NCBI GenBank assembly: GCA_949825045.1
Contig: OX463815.1
Coordinates: 15,183,231 to 15,247,230 of the forward strand
Direction: 5' to 3'
Origin: Argyresthia goedartella
Lineage: Eukaryota > Arthropoda > Insecta > Lepidoptera > Argyresthiidae
Length of the DNA stretch: 64,000 nucleotides
Shown here: in pieces, positions 17,930-29,640 of the stretch
Position numbering within the stretch: the stretch's first letter is position 1
How the letters are laid out: every line of letters begins with the position of its first letter
Translations under genes and position numbers: made by a program
The notes under the pieces: generated by a model
Told to the model about the DNA's origin: nothing
Seen by the model: only the letters and a program-made list of their open reading frames with translations
Databases searched by the model: none

Positions 17930-20849
17930 CCTTCCTTCTTTCTATTCGATTCTAAACTTACTATTTATTACCAGAACACTCGTGGACTAAGATCTAAATT
18001 ACACCACCTTTATCGTTACATTTTGAGCGAAGACTATGATATCATTTCCATTACTGAAACCTGGCTGATCGAGAGCATTTTAGACACAGAGATATGCGAC
18101 AGTAGATATGACGTTTTCAGACTGGATAGAGACCGCAGTCTCCGTGGTAAGCGGGACGGTGGTGGCGTTATGGTCTTGATCCGTCGCACGCTGGAGGCAA
18201 GAGCTCGCCCCGAGTGGTCGCAGGCTGACATAGAATGTCTCTGGGTCACTATTCCGGCCAACGGACTGCGAATGCACTCCGGTAATGTTGATCCCTCAGC
18301 GACAAAATATGACCTACACCTGTGTACTATATATGCTCCACCCGACACGCGTTCTTCTAAGACATTAGCAAATGATTTACGTCACATCGACTCGCTTTTA
18401 ATTAGGGCTCTCTCAGAATCTCCCAACGCACACTTCATAATAACAGGTGACTTTAATATGCCTAATATTTCGTGGTGCCCCAACGGCCACACCACGCAAC
18501 TTCACCAAGGGTCAGTGGAGATTCAGGCTGCAAGTGCCAGTATATTGGAAACCTTTTCTGCATGGAATCTGCAACAATTAAACTTTTTCAAAAATTCTAG
18601 TGACAACATTTTAGATCTCATTGTATCAAATTTTGCAGCGGATTTCAGAATGTCACTACATCCACTAAGCAAAATTGACAAATTCCACCCACCACTCGAA
18701 ATCACTACAAAAGATATATTTGCAGCACCATTGGAAGAATCAAAACAAACTAAATATAGGTTTCGTAAGGGTAATTATGAGGAATTAAATAAGATACTCT
18801 CGGGGACTGACTGGGATAAACTCATTTGCGCACCAGACTTGGACAATGCAATATTAACTTTTTACGACATTCTTAATGACAATATAACTAAATGTATACC
18901 TCTGGACACCCGTCGTAAAAAGTGAAGCTATCCAGTTTGGTATAGCACACCACTGATCAAAATTATACAAGAGAAAAGTAGAGCTCATTCTAAATGGAAG
19001 CGGTATGGAAATCCCCGCGACTACGACGATTTTTCATTGCTCCGGAGTCGCCATAAATTATTCTTGATCAATGTTACAATAAGTATATCACATCAATGCA
19101 AGAAAATATTAAGTCCGATCCTAAACAACTCTGGTCCTATGTCACAGCACGTCGTGGTTGTTCAGCCTACCCGAAGAAATTTTAATACAAGGATAGCAGT
19201 TTTGAAAAGGGCGAAGATATCACTGCTGGGTTTAACCAATTTTTGCATCAGTATTTGTCGAACCCGCACCTGAATAAGATCATTTAGAGTTGAACCCACC
19301 TTGCTGTGACGATCATAGTGTTGTCAGTACATTGGAACTCTCAGCAGATTCTGTTGAAAAATACTTGGCATCCTTGGATCCTAATGGTGGAGCTGGGAGT
19401 GACGGGATTCCCCCATATTTTATTTTTAAATGCGCCAAGAGCCTGTCCACACCGCTTAATATTTTATTTAACATGTCCCTTACTAACGGTACATTCCCGA
19501 CAAAATGGAAAGAAGTCCTTGTGGTACCCATACATAAAAAGGGTTCTAAATTACAAATTCCGAACTATCGCCCAATCTCAATTTTGAACATATTCGGAAA
19601 GATTTTTGAGAAAATTATTTATGACAATATATACGGTACATTAACAAGGGGAATTCCACCGCAACAACATGGCTTCCTGAAAGTCCGTTCCACCGTATCG
19701 AATCTTGCAGAGTTTGTCAATCACGTTCTCCGCTCAATGGACAAAGGGGTGCAGGTTGACGTGGTTTACACGGATTTTGAAAAGGCGTTCGATCGTGTGG
19801 ACCACGTCATACTGCTCCGTAAGCTCCATAGATTGGGTCTGCGTGGAGACATTTATAGGTGGGTGACATCCTATGTAACCATTAGATGCCAAGCGGTAGT
19901 ACTGGGTGGCTTCAGATCTGACTATGTCAACGTCCCCTCTGGGGTACCCCAGGGATCATATTTGGGTCCTCTATTCTACAACGCATACCTTTACGACATA
20001 TACACAGTATTCCATAATTGTAAATTCATAATGTAAAAGATCTTTACTGGAATACGTAATGCGATTGATTGTATTGGAATGCAGGAAGATTTGAACCGGC
20101 TTTCCGAGTACTATGTAACCAATCGAATTAAGGTAAATATTTCCAAGTGCCTTCAGATCTCTTTTACTCGTAGTCCAAAACCAATTGTACATTCGTATGC
20201 TTTTAAGGATCAGATTATCGCACGCGTGAATACTGTTCGTGACTTGGGCGTCACTCTTGACGCAAAATTATCATTTGACCAACACATTGACGACATCACT
20301 AACCGCGCTTTCAGAAACTTGGGATTTATCTATCGAACATGTGCTGCGTTTAGTGACATTACATGCTTTAAGGTACTTTACTTTGCCTACGTGCGCAGTA
20401 ATTTGGAATACGCCAGCGTTATCTGGTGTCCTCAATATATTACGCACAAGGAACGAATAGAGCGCATTCAAAAGTCTTTTGTAAGATTTTTAGATTATCG
20501 TGCCAAACGTAGAGGACAAGACTACTATTCATCGTGCACTCATCACCATATAATGAATCTTGAAGACCGTCGAATAGCACTTGATATGTCTGTCCTACAT
20601 GATATCCTGAGCGGCCGTATCGATAGTCCCAATCTTGTTGAACTGGTCGGCTACCGCACTTCTACCACACGCACGCGCCATTCAGCAAATCTTCTATTTC
20701 ACACACCTCGTGTACATACCAACTATGCCCAGAACTCCCCTATTATCCGCATAATGAATTTATATAATAAACGATTTAGCTGTGTTGACCCATTTGATTG
20801 CACTAGAAATGCATTCAAAAACCGCATAATGAAGGTACTTAATAATTAA
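17930..20849 (+). pseudogene. CR1-like ORF2: endonuclease and reverse transcriptase
   Basis: The endonuclease runs to 18925 with YYQNTRGLRSK, SITETWL, the GDFNMP motif and a degenerate final motif (DKFHPP where a DH is expected). A stop at 18923-18925 and shifts between 18926 and 19290 break the linker. RT occupies 19290-20849 with NYRPISILN, DFEKAFDRVDH and SGVPQGSYLGPLF. At the position of the catalytic Y-A-D-D the sequence has a TAA (20034-20036) and a net loss of four codons; both sides stay in the same frame. The thumb and C-terminal domain (RDLGVTLDAKLSF, SNLEYASVIWCP) are open to 20849. Confidence 0.9.
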
Positions 20850-21151
20850 GCATATAATTCCTTTACTACTGCTCCCCAACTTAAATTAATTTTCCTTTCA
20901 AGCACAAACACACCCTCACACACACATATACACCCTCACACATACATATACACCCTCACATACACCCTCACAACCACTCACCCTACACACACAAATTTTA
21001 AGCATAACGTCGTCAGCTCCTATTTTAATTATGTTAACTGCTCTTCTGTGGACATCTGTCATTGGCCTTGTTTACTGTATTTTGTTTTTTGTATAAATGT
21101 ATGTGTATTGTGCTGTTGATGTCCCAAATAAAGAAAATGAAATGAAATGAA
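20850..21151 (+). other. CR1-like 3' untranslated region with minisatellite and tail
   Basis: About 20903-20985 is made of short variable units of the type acaccctcaca and acatata. An AATAAA signal lies at about 21126, followed by three gaaat units to 21151. Short-repeat tails are usual for this clade. Confidence 0.75.
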
Positions 21152-21156
21152 AACAT

Positions 21157-22399
21157 CCCAGCACAGCCATTAACAGAGTTCTGTTCCAGGGACCTGTGTG
21201 CCATAAGGCTGCAACTGCCCGACACAGCTAGGTGCCGCGAACTCTTTGGTGGCCTCCGCCTACATGCCTGCGGAGGACAACCCGCCTCCACACGAACTGT
21301 GCCGGCTGGTGGACCACTGCGAGAAGTCGGGCCTCCAGCTCATCGTTGGGGCCGACTCGAATGCGCATCATCCACTGTGGGGCATGCCGGATATGAACAG
21401 CAGAGGTAAGACACTTGTTGAATACCTATTTACTACGAACCTTAATGTGCTTAACATAGGTTCTGAACCAACTTTTGTTACCAAGCGGAGTAGAACCATC
21501 GTTGATATTACCCTGGCAACGGCGGACATATCCGACGACGTTGGGGGCTAGCATGTGTCCAACGAGGCGTCATGCTCTGATCATCGATGGATACGCTTCG
21601 AGATCAACGCAGCGTTCTCCCCAACTGTCCCTAAGAGAACCCACGCAAGACTGACAGAACCAGGTACAGAGCTATCCTAGGTGAAAGACTTGCTTGGGCT
21701 GAGACTCTACCAGATCCGGAGGGACCCGAACAAATTGAACAACAGGTAACAGATTTTACTAATACATCAATAGACTGCTACCATTCAACATGCCCGCTAG
21801 CGCCTACCAACATCAAGGGGCAGCCTTGGTGGGGTCCTGATCTAGATAGGATGCGTGCTAAGATCAGAAGACTGCTAAACAGGGCAATGAATACCAGTGC
21901 TGATGAGGATTGGGACAACTACAAAGATGCCAAATCCAAGTACAAGAAACGACTACGGTTCAAAAGCAGCAAGTCATGGAGGAAATTCTGCAGCGACGTT
22001 GAAACCGTTGATCAAGCAAATCGGGTAAGGCAGATACTAGCTCAACAAGGCACCTCCAGGCTAGGGTCACTTAAAAAACCCGGTGGAACATATACCTCTT
22101 CCACCACAGAAACACACAGTCTCTTGTTGGAAACTCACTTCCCCGGAAGTAGAATTATTCAAGAGATTGTGTGGCCGGAAGAGGTTCACCATGAAGCTGT
22201 CGACCACTTAGACATAACTAATAATATTATCACTGCTGACAAGGTGAGATGGGCCATTAATAGCTTTAAACCTTTTAAATCAGGAGGACCAGATAGAATC
22301 TTTCCAGCACTTCTATAGTGGGGTGGGGAACCCGTCATCAATATAATGGTCCGAATCATGAAAGCATGTCTTAGATTCGGATACGTTCCCAAAAGGTGG
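21157..22399 (+). pseudogene. LOA-type ORF2, endonuclease C-terminus and linker
   Basis: Coding resumes with PLTEFCSRDLCAIRLQLP, shifts frame near 21235, then gives VASAYMPAEDNPPPHEL, the IVGADSNAHHPLWG catalytic block and DITLATADIS. It reaches the SDHRW-type final motif at about 21575-21590 after a stop at 21549-21551. From 21851 a linker frame of 155 codons leads to KSGGPDRIFPALL, the first RT block. A further stop at 22316-22318 precedes the block that BEL-2 interrupts at 22400. Confidence 0.85.
22395..22399. other. Target site duplication of BEL-2 (left)
   Basis: ggtgg, repeated exactly at 27411-27415 after the other LTR. RT coding of the LOA-type LINE reads on across the pair. Confidence 0.93.
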
Positions 22400-22918
22400 T
22401 GTTAAAATCCACACCTTAACCGAATGGGGTGGAATCTTGGTAGGGTTGTTTTTCATTGGAATGTCACAAAGCAGTACTGACCTTGACGCCGTGGACCGGC
22501 ATTCGAAAGCTCAATTCGAGGCGGGAGTACGGGGTGAGGAACACGAGGGTTGGGGGTGATGGGAGTCGAATCTTACTCTCGTCGCAGCCCGCTGCTGTCG
22601 TGATGCTGCCGACTACATGGGTCGCTATCCGAACGCGACGAATTGGTGACCGAACCACTTCAACCTTTCACAGCACGAAGCACTCACTCCGATGACGTGA
22701 AATCTACTTATTTCCCGACGATTGTTCCGTGATTATTACAATTAACATTCCGACCAGGCCCAGATACCTGTGGTAGACATTTTTACCATGTGCCAAAGTA
22801 ACCTCTAGCTAGCCATTTTTTTTCTATGCAAGTGACAGCTAGCTAGTGATGTCCCGATCACTCGCGGTCGATCCGCGCAACAAAAAACCGGTGCGTTCCG
22901 AAGCATAAATATTAAACA
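22400..22918 (-). repeat. BEL-2 3' LTR
   Basis: 519 bp, TG...CA on the minus strand (tgtttaatat ... gattttaaca), partner of 26893-27410. Confidence 0.93.
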
Positions 22919-22954
22919 GTCACCCGCCCGGACAGGCCCGAACCTGTCCCTAAT

Positions 22955-25900
22955 CAATAGGAAGGCGAGAAAGTGTTGCGACCGCTCTCTTGAGGACCGA
23001 GTCCCCCACCTTGACTTCTGCTGATCGAGGCGTGCCATCCCGACCCGTGTACTAATTGAGGATCCGTCCTCGTCTCCATCTCAGTCATGGCAGGTTCGCA
23101 CCCTTAATTAGCACCAAATTACCGACTTGAGGGGGGCTCGTCCGGTCAGTCCACTTAAGGCGCTGCTGCAAGATGCGCAAGTACTCAAGGGACCACCGTT
23201 TCTAAAAATCTTGAGCTATCTGCTGCAACATCTGCCACCTAGTTAACAGACTTAACTTAACATCACCGAATGGGTATTCTGGCAGGGGGTTAAGGGGCTG
23301 ACCTATCAGGAAGTGACCCGGCGTCAACACTTCCAAATCATTTGGATCCGAACTGAGCGGGCACAACGGACGCGAGTTCAGTATCATTTCAATTTTACAG
23401 AACAGCGTCGCAAGCTCTTCAAAGCGTAGAGAGGTCTCACCGATGATCCTCGTCAGGTGCGACTTAGCCGATTTAACCGCAGCCTCAAAAATTCCTCCCC
23501 AATGAGGACATCCCGGCGGACTGAAAACCCATTCAATCCCTCGTCGGGAGCAAGCCGTACCGATGGCGTACTGGTTACCGTTCAGGAATTGGGTGACCTC
23601 CTGCAGATATCGCCTGGCTCCGACAAAATTTGTGCCGTTGTCCGAACGGATTAATGTCGGGAGGCCCCTTCGTGAGACGAACCGATCCAGACATGCGATA
23701 AATGCCTCTGTAGTGAGGTCACTGACCACCTCCAAGTGGACTGCCTTTGTGGCCAAGCACACGAAGACGTACAGGTATGCCTTCACTAATCTAGCGTGCC
23801 GTAGCTGTGAAGACTTGACCATGAATGGTCCCGCGAAATCCGTTCCGACACCCGCAAAGGGCCGGATTTCGTTAACCCTATCCGAGGGCAAATCGCCCAT
23901 CTGGGGCTGCATCGTAGCCAATTGGCCCGATAACAAGGCAGGCACCGAAATACGACGCCACGCACTAAGCGTCTTCCCGATAGAATCCAGAACTCGCGCT
24001 GCAGAAACGCCATCAAGCCGTGGCATCCGACATGCCCATTCCGAATGTGTCGATCCTGTATCAACAGTTCGACCAACTTCCCTTTCCTAGGGAGTAACAA
24101 CGGGTGGCGAGCCGCATAAGGCAGGTTGGCATTCCGCAGCCGACCTCCTACCTTCAGCAATCCTTGAGGGTCAATAAACGGGTTGAGCCGAGCCAGAGCT
24201 CCCTTCAGTTGGACGCGTCCGCGTCTCAGAATGTCCAGTTCGGACTTAAAGTGCACCATCTGCACGTTCCGTACCAATGCGAACAACGCATGGTTCCGTT
24301 CCCGTGGTGTCAGGACCTGTGTCCGCACCCGTTGCGCCTCAGAATTGCGACAATTCCGCGCAAATCGGAAGATCCAGGCGGTCACATTGACCAGCTTGTC
24401 GAGTGAGCTGTACCGTTCCAGCAGGCTGAACTCCTCTTCCGGCTCTGGTTGCGTCGTACAGACACCGACTGTCAAGGCGCCGTTCGCCGAGGTAACGCGT
24501 GGACTCATTGGCCAATCCGATTCGGCTTGAGTCAACCATTTTGGACCCCACCACAAGGGATATCCAACTAACTCCGGAGCGTGACACCCACAAGACGCAC
24601 AGTCTGCTAGGTTCATTTCCCCTGGAACATGTCTCCAGATTAAGGGAACCTCCGAATTCAAAATCTGCGAAACCCGATTCGCCACAAAAATCTCCAGCTT
24701 GTGAACTGAAGCCTTCAGCCAGCATAACACGATCTGGCTGTCCGTCCAAGCGTAGACCGTATCTTCTAACGCTATTGACCCACGAAGAACCGTCATCGTG
24801 TGGTTGACCAGACGAGTCAGGAGAGCCGCTCCTGAAAGCTCTAATTTGGGAATGGTCAGGCGAGTGCGCAACGGCGCAACCTTGCTCTTGGTCATGACCA
24901 ACCGCACATCAACCTCCCCCGAGGAGTCGACCGTACGCAGATACACCGCAGCTCCGTAGCCCTTCTCCGAGGCATCGCAAAACCCATGCAGGGTGGCGGT
25001 GTATCGTTTGGTGGGGACCAACCTCCGTGGCAGTGAAATCCGATTGATGCCAGGGAGGGTCGAAAAGAACGATTCCCACTCTGAGCTCAATGACCCGCCG
25101 ATCGGGTCGTCCCATTTCAGCTCAGCAGACCACAATTGCTGCATAAAACACTTGAGCTGAAATGTTACCGGGGTGATCCACCCGTTTTGATCAAATGTCC
25201 TTACCACCGTTGAAAGGACGTTCCGTTTCGTCCAGACCTTCGGGGAGTCCAACTCGACCCGATACGAAAACATGTCTGACACCGGCTGGTACTGGACGCC
25301 TAATACCGACAACATATTCGGATTTTCCAGATTTTCGAAAATGTGGGGATCCTGCTGGTAGTCATCCGGAAGACCAGACAGTAACTCTGGAGAGTTCAAC
25401 ATCCATTTTCAGAGCTCGTAACCTCCACCCCGTAAGAGCTCAACTAGCTCGTCCCGTCGAGCGAGCGCCTCCTCTACGGAATCTGCACCGGTACAGATAT
25501 CGTCCACGTAGAGATCCTGCTCCAGGATCGCTGCTCCTCTAGGGAAATTTAACCGTTCTCGATCCGCTAACTCCCGCAGAGTGCGAATCGCCAAATAAGG
25601 ACTAGACCGTAGCCCGTACGTGTTGGTGTTCAGCTCGTACACCTTGATTGGCTGATTTGGGCTCTCTCGCCACAGTATCAGCTGATACCGTCTATCGTCA
25701 GGGTGAATGACCGTCTGTCTAAACATCATCCGGATGTCAGCTACAAACACAACATTGTGTCGACGGAACCGTGTGATAACATCCGCGATGTCATGGTTCA
25801 ACTTCGGCCCTGAATGCAAACACTGGTTCAGGTTCATGCCGTTAGATGTTGATGCCGATCCATCGAACACTACCCGTATTTTGCCCTCCGGGGTTCTCAA

Positions 25901-26791
25901 GACCGCGTGATGAGGCAGGAAGCAGTGGTCTTCACGCTTCCAGTCGATACCCGAAACCGACATGTGGCCGAGCGACTCGTATTCCCGCATGAAGTCGACG
26001 TACTTCTGCCGGAAAATCCCGTCACGCTTCATGCGTCGTTCCATCGACAGAAGCCGCGTCTCGGCTGCATGGTGTGAACTGCCCAGCGGTGGGCGATCAC
26101 TCCGGAATGGAAGACGTGTGATAAATCGACCTGACTGAAGGCGACCAGTATTGTTCCGATAAAACTGTTCACACTCTTCTTCAACCGGGTCCAACCGGCG
26201 GACCGTAGGTGGTTCCTCCACCTCCCAAAACTTCTGTATCACCTCCGAGAGTACAGAACCGAAGAAGGCACTACTAGTCGCTAGGCGTGGGGCAGCCGGT
26301 ATGACCGGACCCATTACCGCATGGCCCAGTCTGGTGTTGACCGAAACCAGACCAGTCGCCTGCAACACGTGGACACCTGGCACTACCAGGTATCCCAAGG
26401 CATCAACACCCAATAAAAAGTCTACTGGGCTCGGAATATCAAACTCCGGGTCAGCCAGTGACAACCCAGCGACCAACTGTCGCACCGAGGGCGACAACCG
26501 TACGTGAGGGTGTGAGCCCATCACATTAGGCATGACTAATGCCGTGACCGTCAGATTCACCGATGAATCCACCCGTAACGAGAGAGTAATCCGACATACT
26601 CCCTTAACGGAACCGACTTCCGTGTTCCCAATTCCCCGAATGGAATGTGGATACTCCCTTACCGAAATGCCCAACCGTTTTACAAGGTTACACGAGACTA
26701 AGCACCCCTGGGCCCCCGAGTCCAATAGTGCTCGTGCCACACATGATTTGCCGTCCGAACTCCACGCTATCACAGAGGCGGTGGGGAGCAT
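22955..26791 (-). pseudogene. BEL-2 pol (protease, RT, RNase H, integrase)
   Basis: Read on the minus strand. Protease with DSGAQGC near 26720. RT at about 26050-25450 with VVFDGSA, FVADIRMMFRQTVIHP and catalytic YVDD at 25499-25510. A TGA at 25406-25408 replaces the Arg codon found in BEL-3. The RNase H block (LHGFCDASEKGYGAAVYLRT, WTDSQIVLCWLKAS) and the zinc-binding H-C region follow in the same frame to about 23935. A frameshift there puts the integrase core (VGTDFAGPFMVKSS, IRSDNGTNFVGA, CPHWGGIFEAAVKSAK) in another frame. A TAG at 23199-23201 and further damage near 23040-23130 spoil the DUF5641-type end. Confidence 0.92.
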
Positions 26792-26836
26792 GACCGTCTG
26801 TGGAGTGGCGGCACCCTGTAAGTGGGCGGCGTGTCC

Positions 26837-26839
26837 CTA
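26837..26839 (-). promoter_or_regulatory. In-frame TAG upstream of BEL-2 pol
   Basis: CGC-TAG-GGA lies in the pol frame 45 bp before the first pol methionine, at the place where BEL-1 and BEL-3 have CGC-TAG-GAA. It marks the former gag-pol border although gag itself is gone. Confidence 0.6.
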
Positions 26840-26873
26840 GCGGGAACCTCCGCGGGATCCGAACCCGAAACAA

Positions 26874-26889
26874 CCACGCTCTGCTACCA
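26874..26889 (-). promoter_or_regulatory. BEL-2 primer binding site
   Basis: TGGTAGCAGAGCGTGG on the minus strand, three bases from the LTR. The first twelve bases match the complement of an insect initiator tRNA-Met 3' end as I remember it; a tRNA search would decide. Confidence 0.6.
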
Positions 26890-26892
26890 AAA

Positions 26893-27410
26893 TGTTAAAA
26901 TCCACACCTTAACCGAATGGGGTGGAATCTTGGAAGGGTTGTTTGTCATTGGAATGTCACAAAGCAGTACTGACCTTGACGCCGTAGATCGGCATTCGAA
27001 AGCTCAATTCGAGGCGGGAGTATGGGGTGAGGAACACGAGAGTTGGGGGTGATGGGAGTCGAATCCTACTCTCGTCGCAGCCCGCTGCTGTCGTGATGCT
27101 GCTGACTACATGGGTCGCTATCCAAACGCGACGAATTGGTGACCGAACCACTTCAACCTTTCACAGCACAAAGCACTCACTCCGATGACGTGAAATCTAC
27201 TTATTTCCCGACGATTGTTCCGTGATTATTACAAATTACATCCCGACCAGGCCCAGATACCTCTGGTAGACATTTTTACCATGTGCCAAAGTAACCTCTA
27301 GCTAGCCATTTTTTTCCATGCAAGTGACAGCTAGCTAGTGATGTCCCGATCACTCGCGGTCGATCCGCGCAACAAAAAACCGGTGCATTCCGAAGCATAA
27401 ATATTAAACA
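26893..27410 (-). repeat. BEL-2 5' LTR
   Basis: 518 bp, partner of 22400-22918; followed by the ggtgg duplication at 27411-27415. Confidence 0.93.
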
Positions 27411-27415
27411 GGTGG

Positions 27416-29543
27416 AGAGTAGTAAACGTAGTTTTCATACCGAAGCCAAGAAGGAGCGACTACACTAACGCTAAATCTTTCAGGCCGATTAGCCTCACCT
27501 CTTGCTTAAGACTCTCGAACGTGTGTGCGAGAGGCACCTGAGAGATGGAGCGTTAAAACATATACCCTTACACAAGAATCAGCATGCATATAGTTTGGGT
27601 AAGTCTACTGAATCGGCTCTCCATGCAGTTGTATCCACAATTGAAGAGGCGATTCAAAACAAATGCATCTGTCTTGGAACTTTTATTGATATAGAAGGTG
27701 CCTTTGACAAGACGCAGCATAGCAGTATAAGTGCATCTCTAACAAGGCATGGAGTGTCAACAGCTGTAAACAACTGGGTCACAAACATGCTTAATAAACG
27801 TATTGTGCGTCTAGCTGGTGAGTCCCTGACGGCGGAGGTAGTGCGGGTATGCCCGCATGGAGGAGTGCTCTCCCCGCTGCTGTGGAATCTGGTCATTAAC
27901 GACCTAATTACCAAGCTTAACGCTAATGGATACTACACCGTAGGATACGCCGACGATTTGGTAATCCTCTTCACAGGTAAATTTGCCAGCACAGTGTGCA
28001 ACCTTAAACAAACAGCTCTTCGCATCGTGGAGCGCTGGTGTCTAGAATATGACCTGGCGGTTAACCCGACAAAAACGGAAATGGTCATATTCACTAACAA
28101 TAGGGCTCTTGGTATGTATACCCTACCTAAGCTCTTTGGAACGGAACTCCAGCTAGCAACTGAGGTGAAGTACCTGGGCATAACCTTGGACAGCAAGCTC
28201 AACTGGAGTAGCCACATTGACAACAAACTAAAGAAGGCGAGTATTGCTTTCTGGCAGTGTCGGAGAATGGTGGGGAAAAAGTGGGGACTTTCTCCCAACA
28301 TCATTCTTTGACTGTACGTGACGGTGATCCATCCTCTTGTCTGCTACGGAGCTGTGGTGTGGTGGACCAGGACCAAACTAACCACAATGGTAAGCAAACT
28401 CCAAAGCTTCCAAAGGCTGGCCTGCATGGCTATCATAGGTAGTATGAGAACTACTCCAACAGCAGCAATGGAGGCCATGCTGTGTCTTCCGCCACTCCAG
28501 CTGTACATTAAGCAGGAGGCCGCGTCATCTGCGGTGAGACTCAACACCTTAGGACTTTGGAGGAAAAACAGGACCTCACACACCGCCATCCTAGGGGAAG
28601 TTTACAAAAAAAAACACATCTCTATGGCTCGCAGTGACAGAATCCCTAAACAATTTGTTTTCGACAAAAAATACAATATACAGTTACATGAAGACCATCG
28701 GGTTGAGAGGCTCGACGTTAAAGAGCTCAGAATTTTCACCGATGGTTCAAAAACTGAAGCAGGCACTGGTTCAGGCACCTTCTCGGAGGACCTAAACATC
28801 AAGATAGCCATTCCACTGGGTGCCCATATTACTGTCTTTCAAGCTGAATGCATGGGCATCATCTCGGCCGCTAATGCCATAGCATCGAGAAAGGTAAGAG
28901 ATTCCTCCATTCGAATCCTCTCGGATAGCATGGCCGTCTTACAAGCCCTAAATAGCAACACTATAAACTCAGGGCTAATCTACGAGTGTCACAAAGGACT
29001 AATGGAGGTATCTCAACATAACCGCGTAATCCTTCAATGGATAAAAGGACACAGCGGGTCAAGAAGTAACGATGCAGCGGATGAGTTGGCGCGTAAAGGA
29101 TCTAGCTTGCAGCGTATGGTCCCGAGCCTATCATCCCTCTTCCCTTCAAGATGGTACGCACATTTCTGAGAGAGTCGACCAGGAATGATCATGCCACTCT
29201 TTGGACAAACTATGAGGAGTGTAGACAGGCTAAGCTGGACTTACCGTCCCCTAGTGCTAGGCTTGCTAAGACCTTGCTTCGACTTAGGAGGCCGCGCATG
29301 CGACTGGTGACTGCAGCACTTACTGGCCATGGTTTCTTTAATAAACATCTATATGTCCTAGGTGTTACCGACAGCCCTCTTTGCAGAGCCTGCTTGGAGG
29401 CAGAAGAAACGGCTGCTCACGTCCTCATGGAGTGCACAGGAGTAGCGGACTACAGGGCTAAACAATCGAGGGACCTTCCAGTGATAGTCGGTAACGTAAA
29501 GGGCCTGCTGGCGTTCCTGGAGGAGTTGGGTTGGCTCAAATGA
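27416..29543 (+). pseudogene. LOA-type ORF2: reverse transcriptase, RNase H and C-terminal motif
   Basis: RT resumes after BEL-2 with the FRPISL block (frameshift near 27500), the FIDIEGAFDKTQH block, the GGVLSPLLWNLVIND block and catalytic YADD at 27946-27957. A TGA at 28309-28311 lies in frame. RNase H follows at about 28725-29100: IFTDGSKTEAG, the QAECMGI Glu, ILSDSMAVLQAL and WIKGHSG with the final NDAADELA, so all four acidic residues are present. A frameshift near 29150 leads to the C-terminal part with LTGHGFFNKHL and the C-x2-C, H, C pattern (CRAC ... HVLMEC), ending in LEELGWLK. Without its damage it would be the copying enzyme of the LINE. Confidence 0.93.
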
Positions 29544-29640
29544 TATCGCATTCCCACCCACACGCAAAATAGGCGCTTTCGTCGTCGAGTTGCGGAAACC
29601 AGCCCGTCTTACAATTGACAATTGACAATTACCATTGCCA
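29544..29640 (+). repeat. 3' end of the LOA-type LINE with acaattg tail
   Basis: Short 3' untranslated stretch ending in about two and a half acaattg units near 29612-29635. An alternative end would be the AATAAA region at about 29905. Confidence 0.55.

Larger units (their letters stand above)
15861..21151 (+). mobile_element. CR1-like LINE with PHD-finger ORF1, near full length
   Basis: 5,291 bp inserted in the LOA-type endonuclease with probable target duplication aacat (15856-15860 and 21152-21156). Order: leader of about 480 bp, ORF1 (PHD finger, Ala/Thr repeat, coiled coil, ORF1p-like core), ORF2 (APE endonuclease, RT), 3' untranslated region with CA-rich minisatellite, then an AATAAA signal and a short gaaat tail. 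PHD fingers in ORF1 are a known feature of CR1-like LINEs. ORF1 has one frameshift. ORF2 has stops, frameshifts and a missing catalytic box, so this copy is dead. Confidence 0.9.
22400..27410 (-). mobile_element. BEL-2: BEL/Pao element without gag
   Basis: 5,011 bp, minus strand, LTRs of 519 and 518 bp, target duplication ggtgg. The LTRs differ at roughly fifteen to twenty positions, so it is older than BEL-1 and BEL-3, and they are unrelated in sequence to those LTRs. After the 5' LTR and primer site there are only some 30 bp before the TAG that marks the gag-pol border. Pol then follows. The whole leader and gag are absent. Pol shows two nonsense codons and at least one frameshift. Confidence 0.93.
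13442..29640 (+). mobile_element. LOA/I-type LINE, plus strand, split by a CR1-like LINE and BEL-2
   Basis: Blocks at 13442-15860, 21157-22399 and 27411-29640 read in order as one LINE: 5' leader, ORF1 with a DUF4780-like region, ORF2 with endonuclease, RT and RNase H, a Cys/His C-terminal motif, and a tail of acaattg repeats near 29612-29635. A CR1-like LINE interrupts the endonuclease with a probable aacat target duplication. BEL-2 interrupts the start of RT with a perfect ggtgg duplication. Without the two insertions the element is about 5.9 kb, close to full length for this group. The RNase H domain separates it from CR1, Daphne and RTE types. Confidence 0.85.

Noticed and set aside
20903..20985. 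CRISPR-like repeat array
   Set aside because: Units are short CA-rich minisatellite variants in the 3' region of a LINE, without unique spacers; the genome is eukaryotic.
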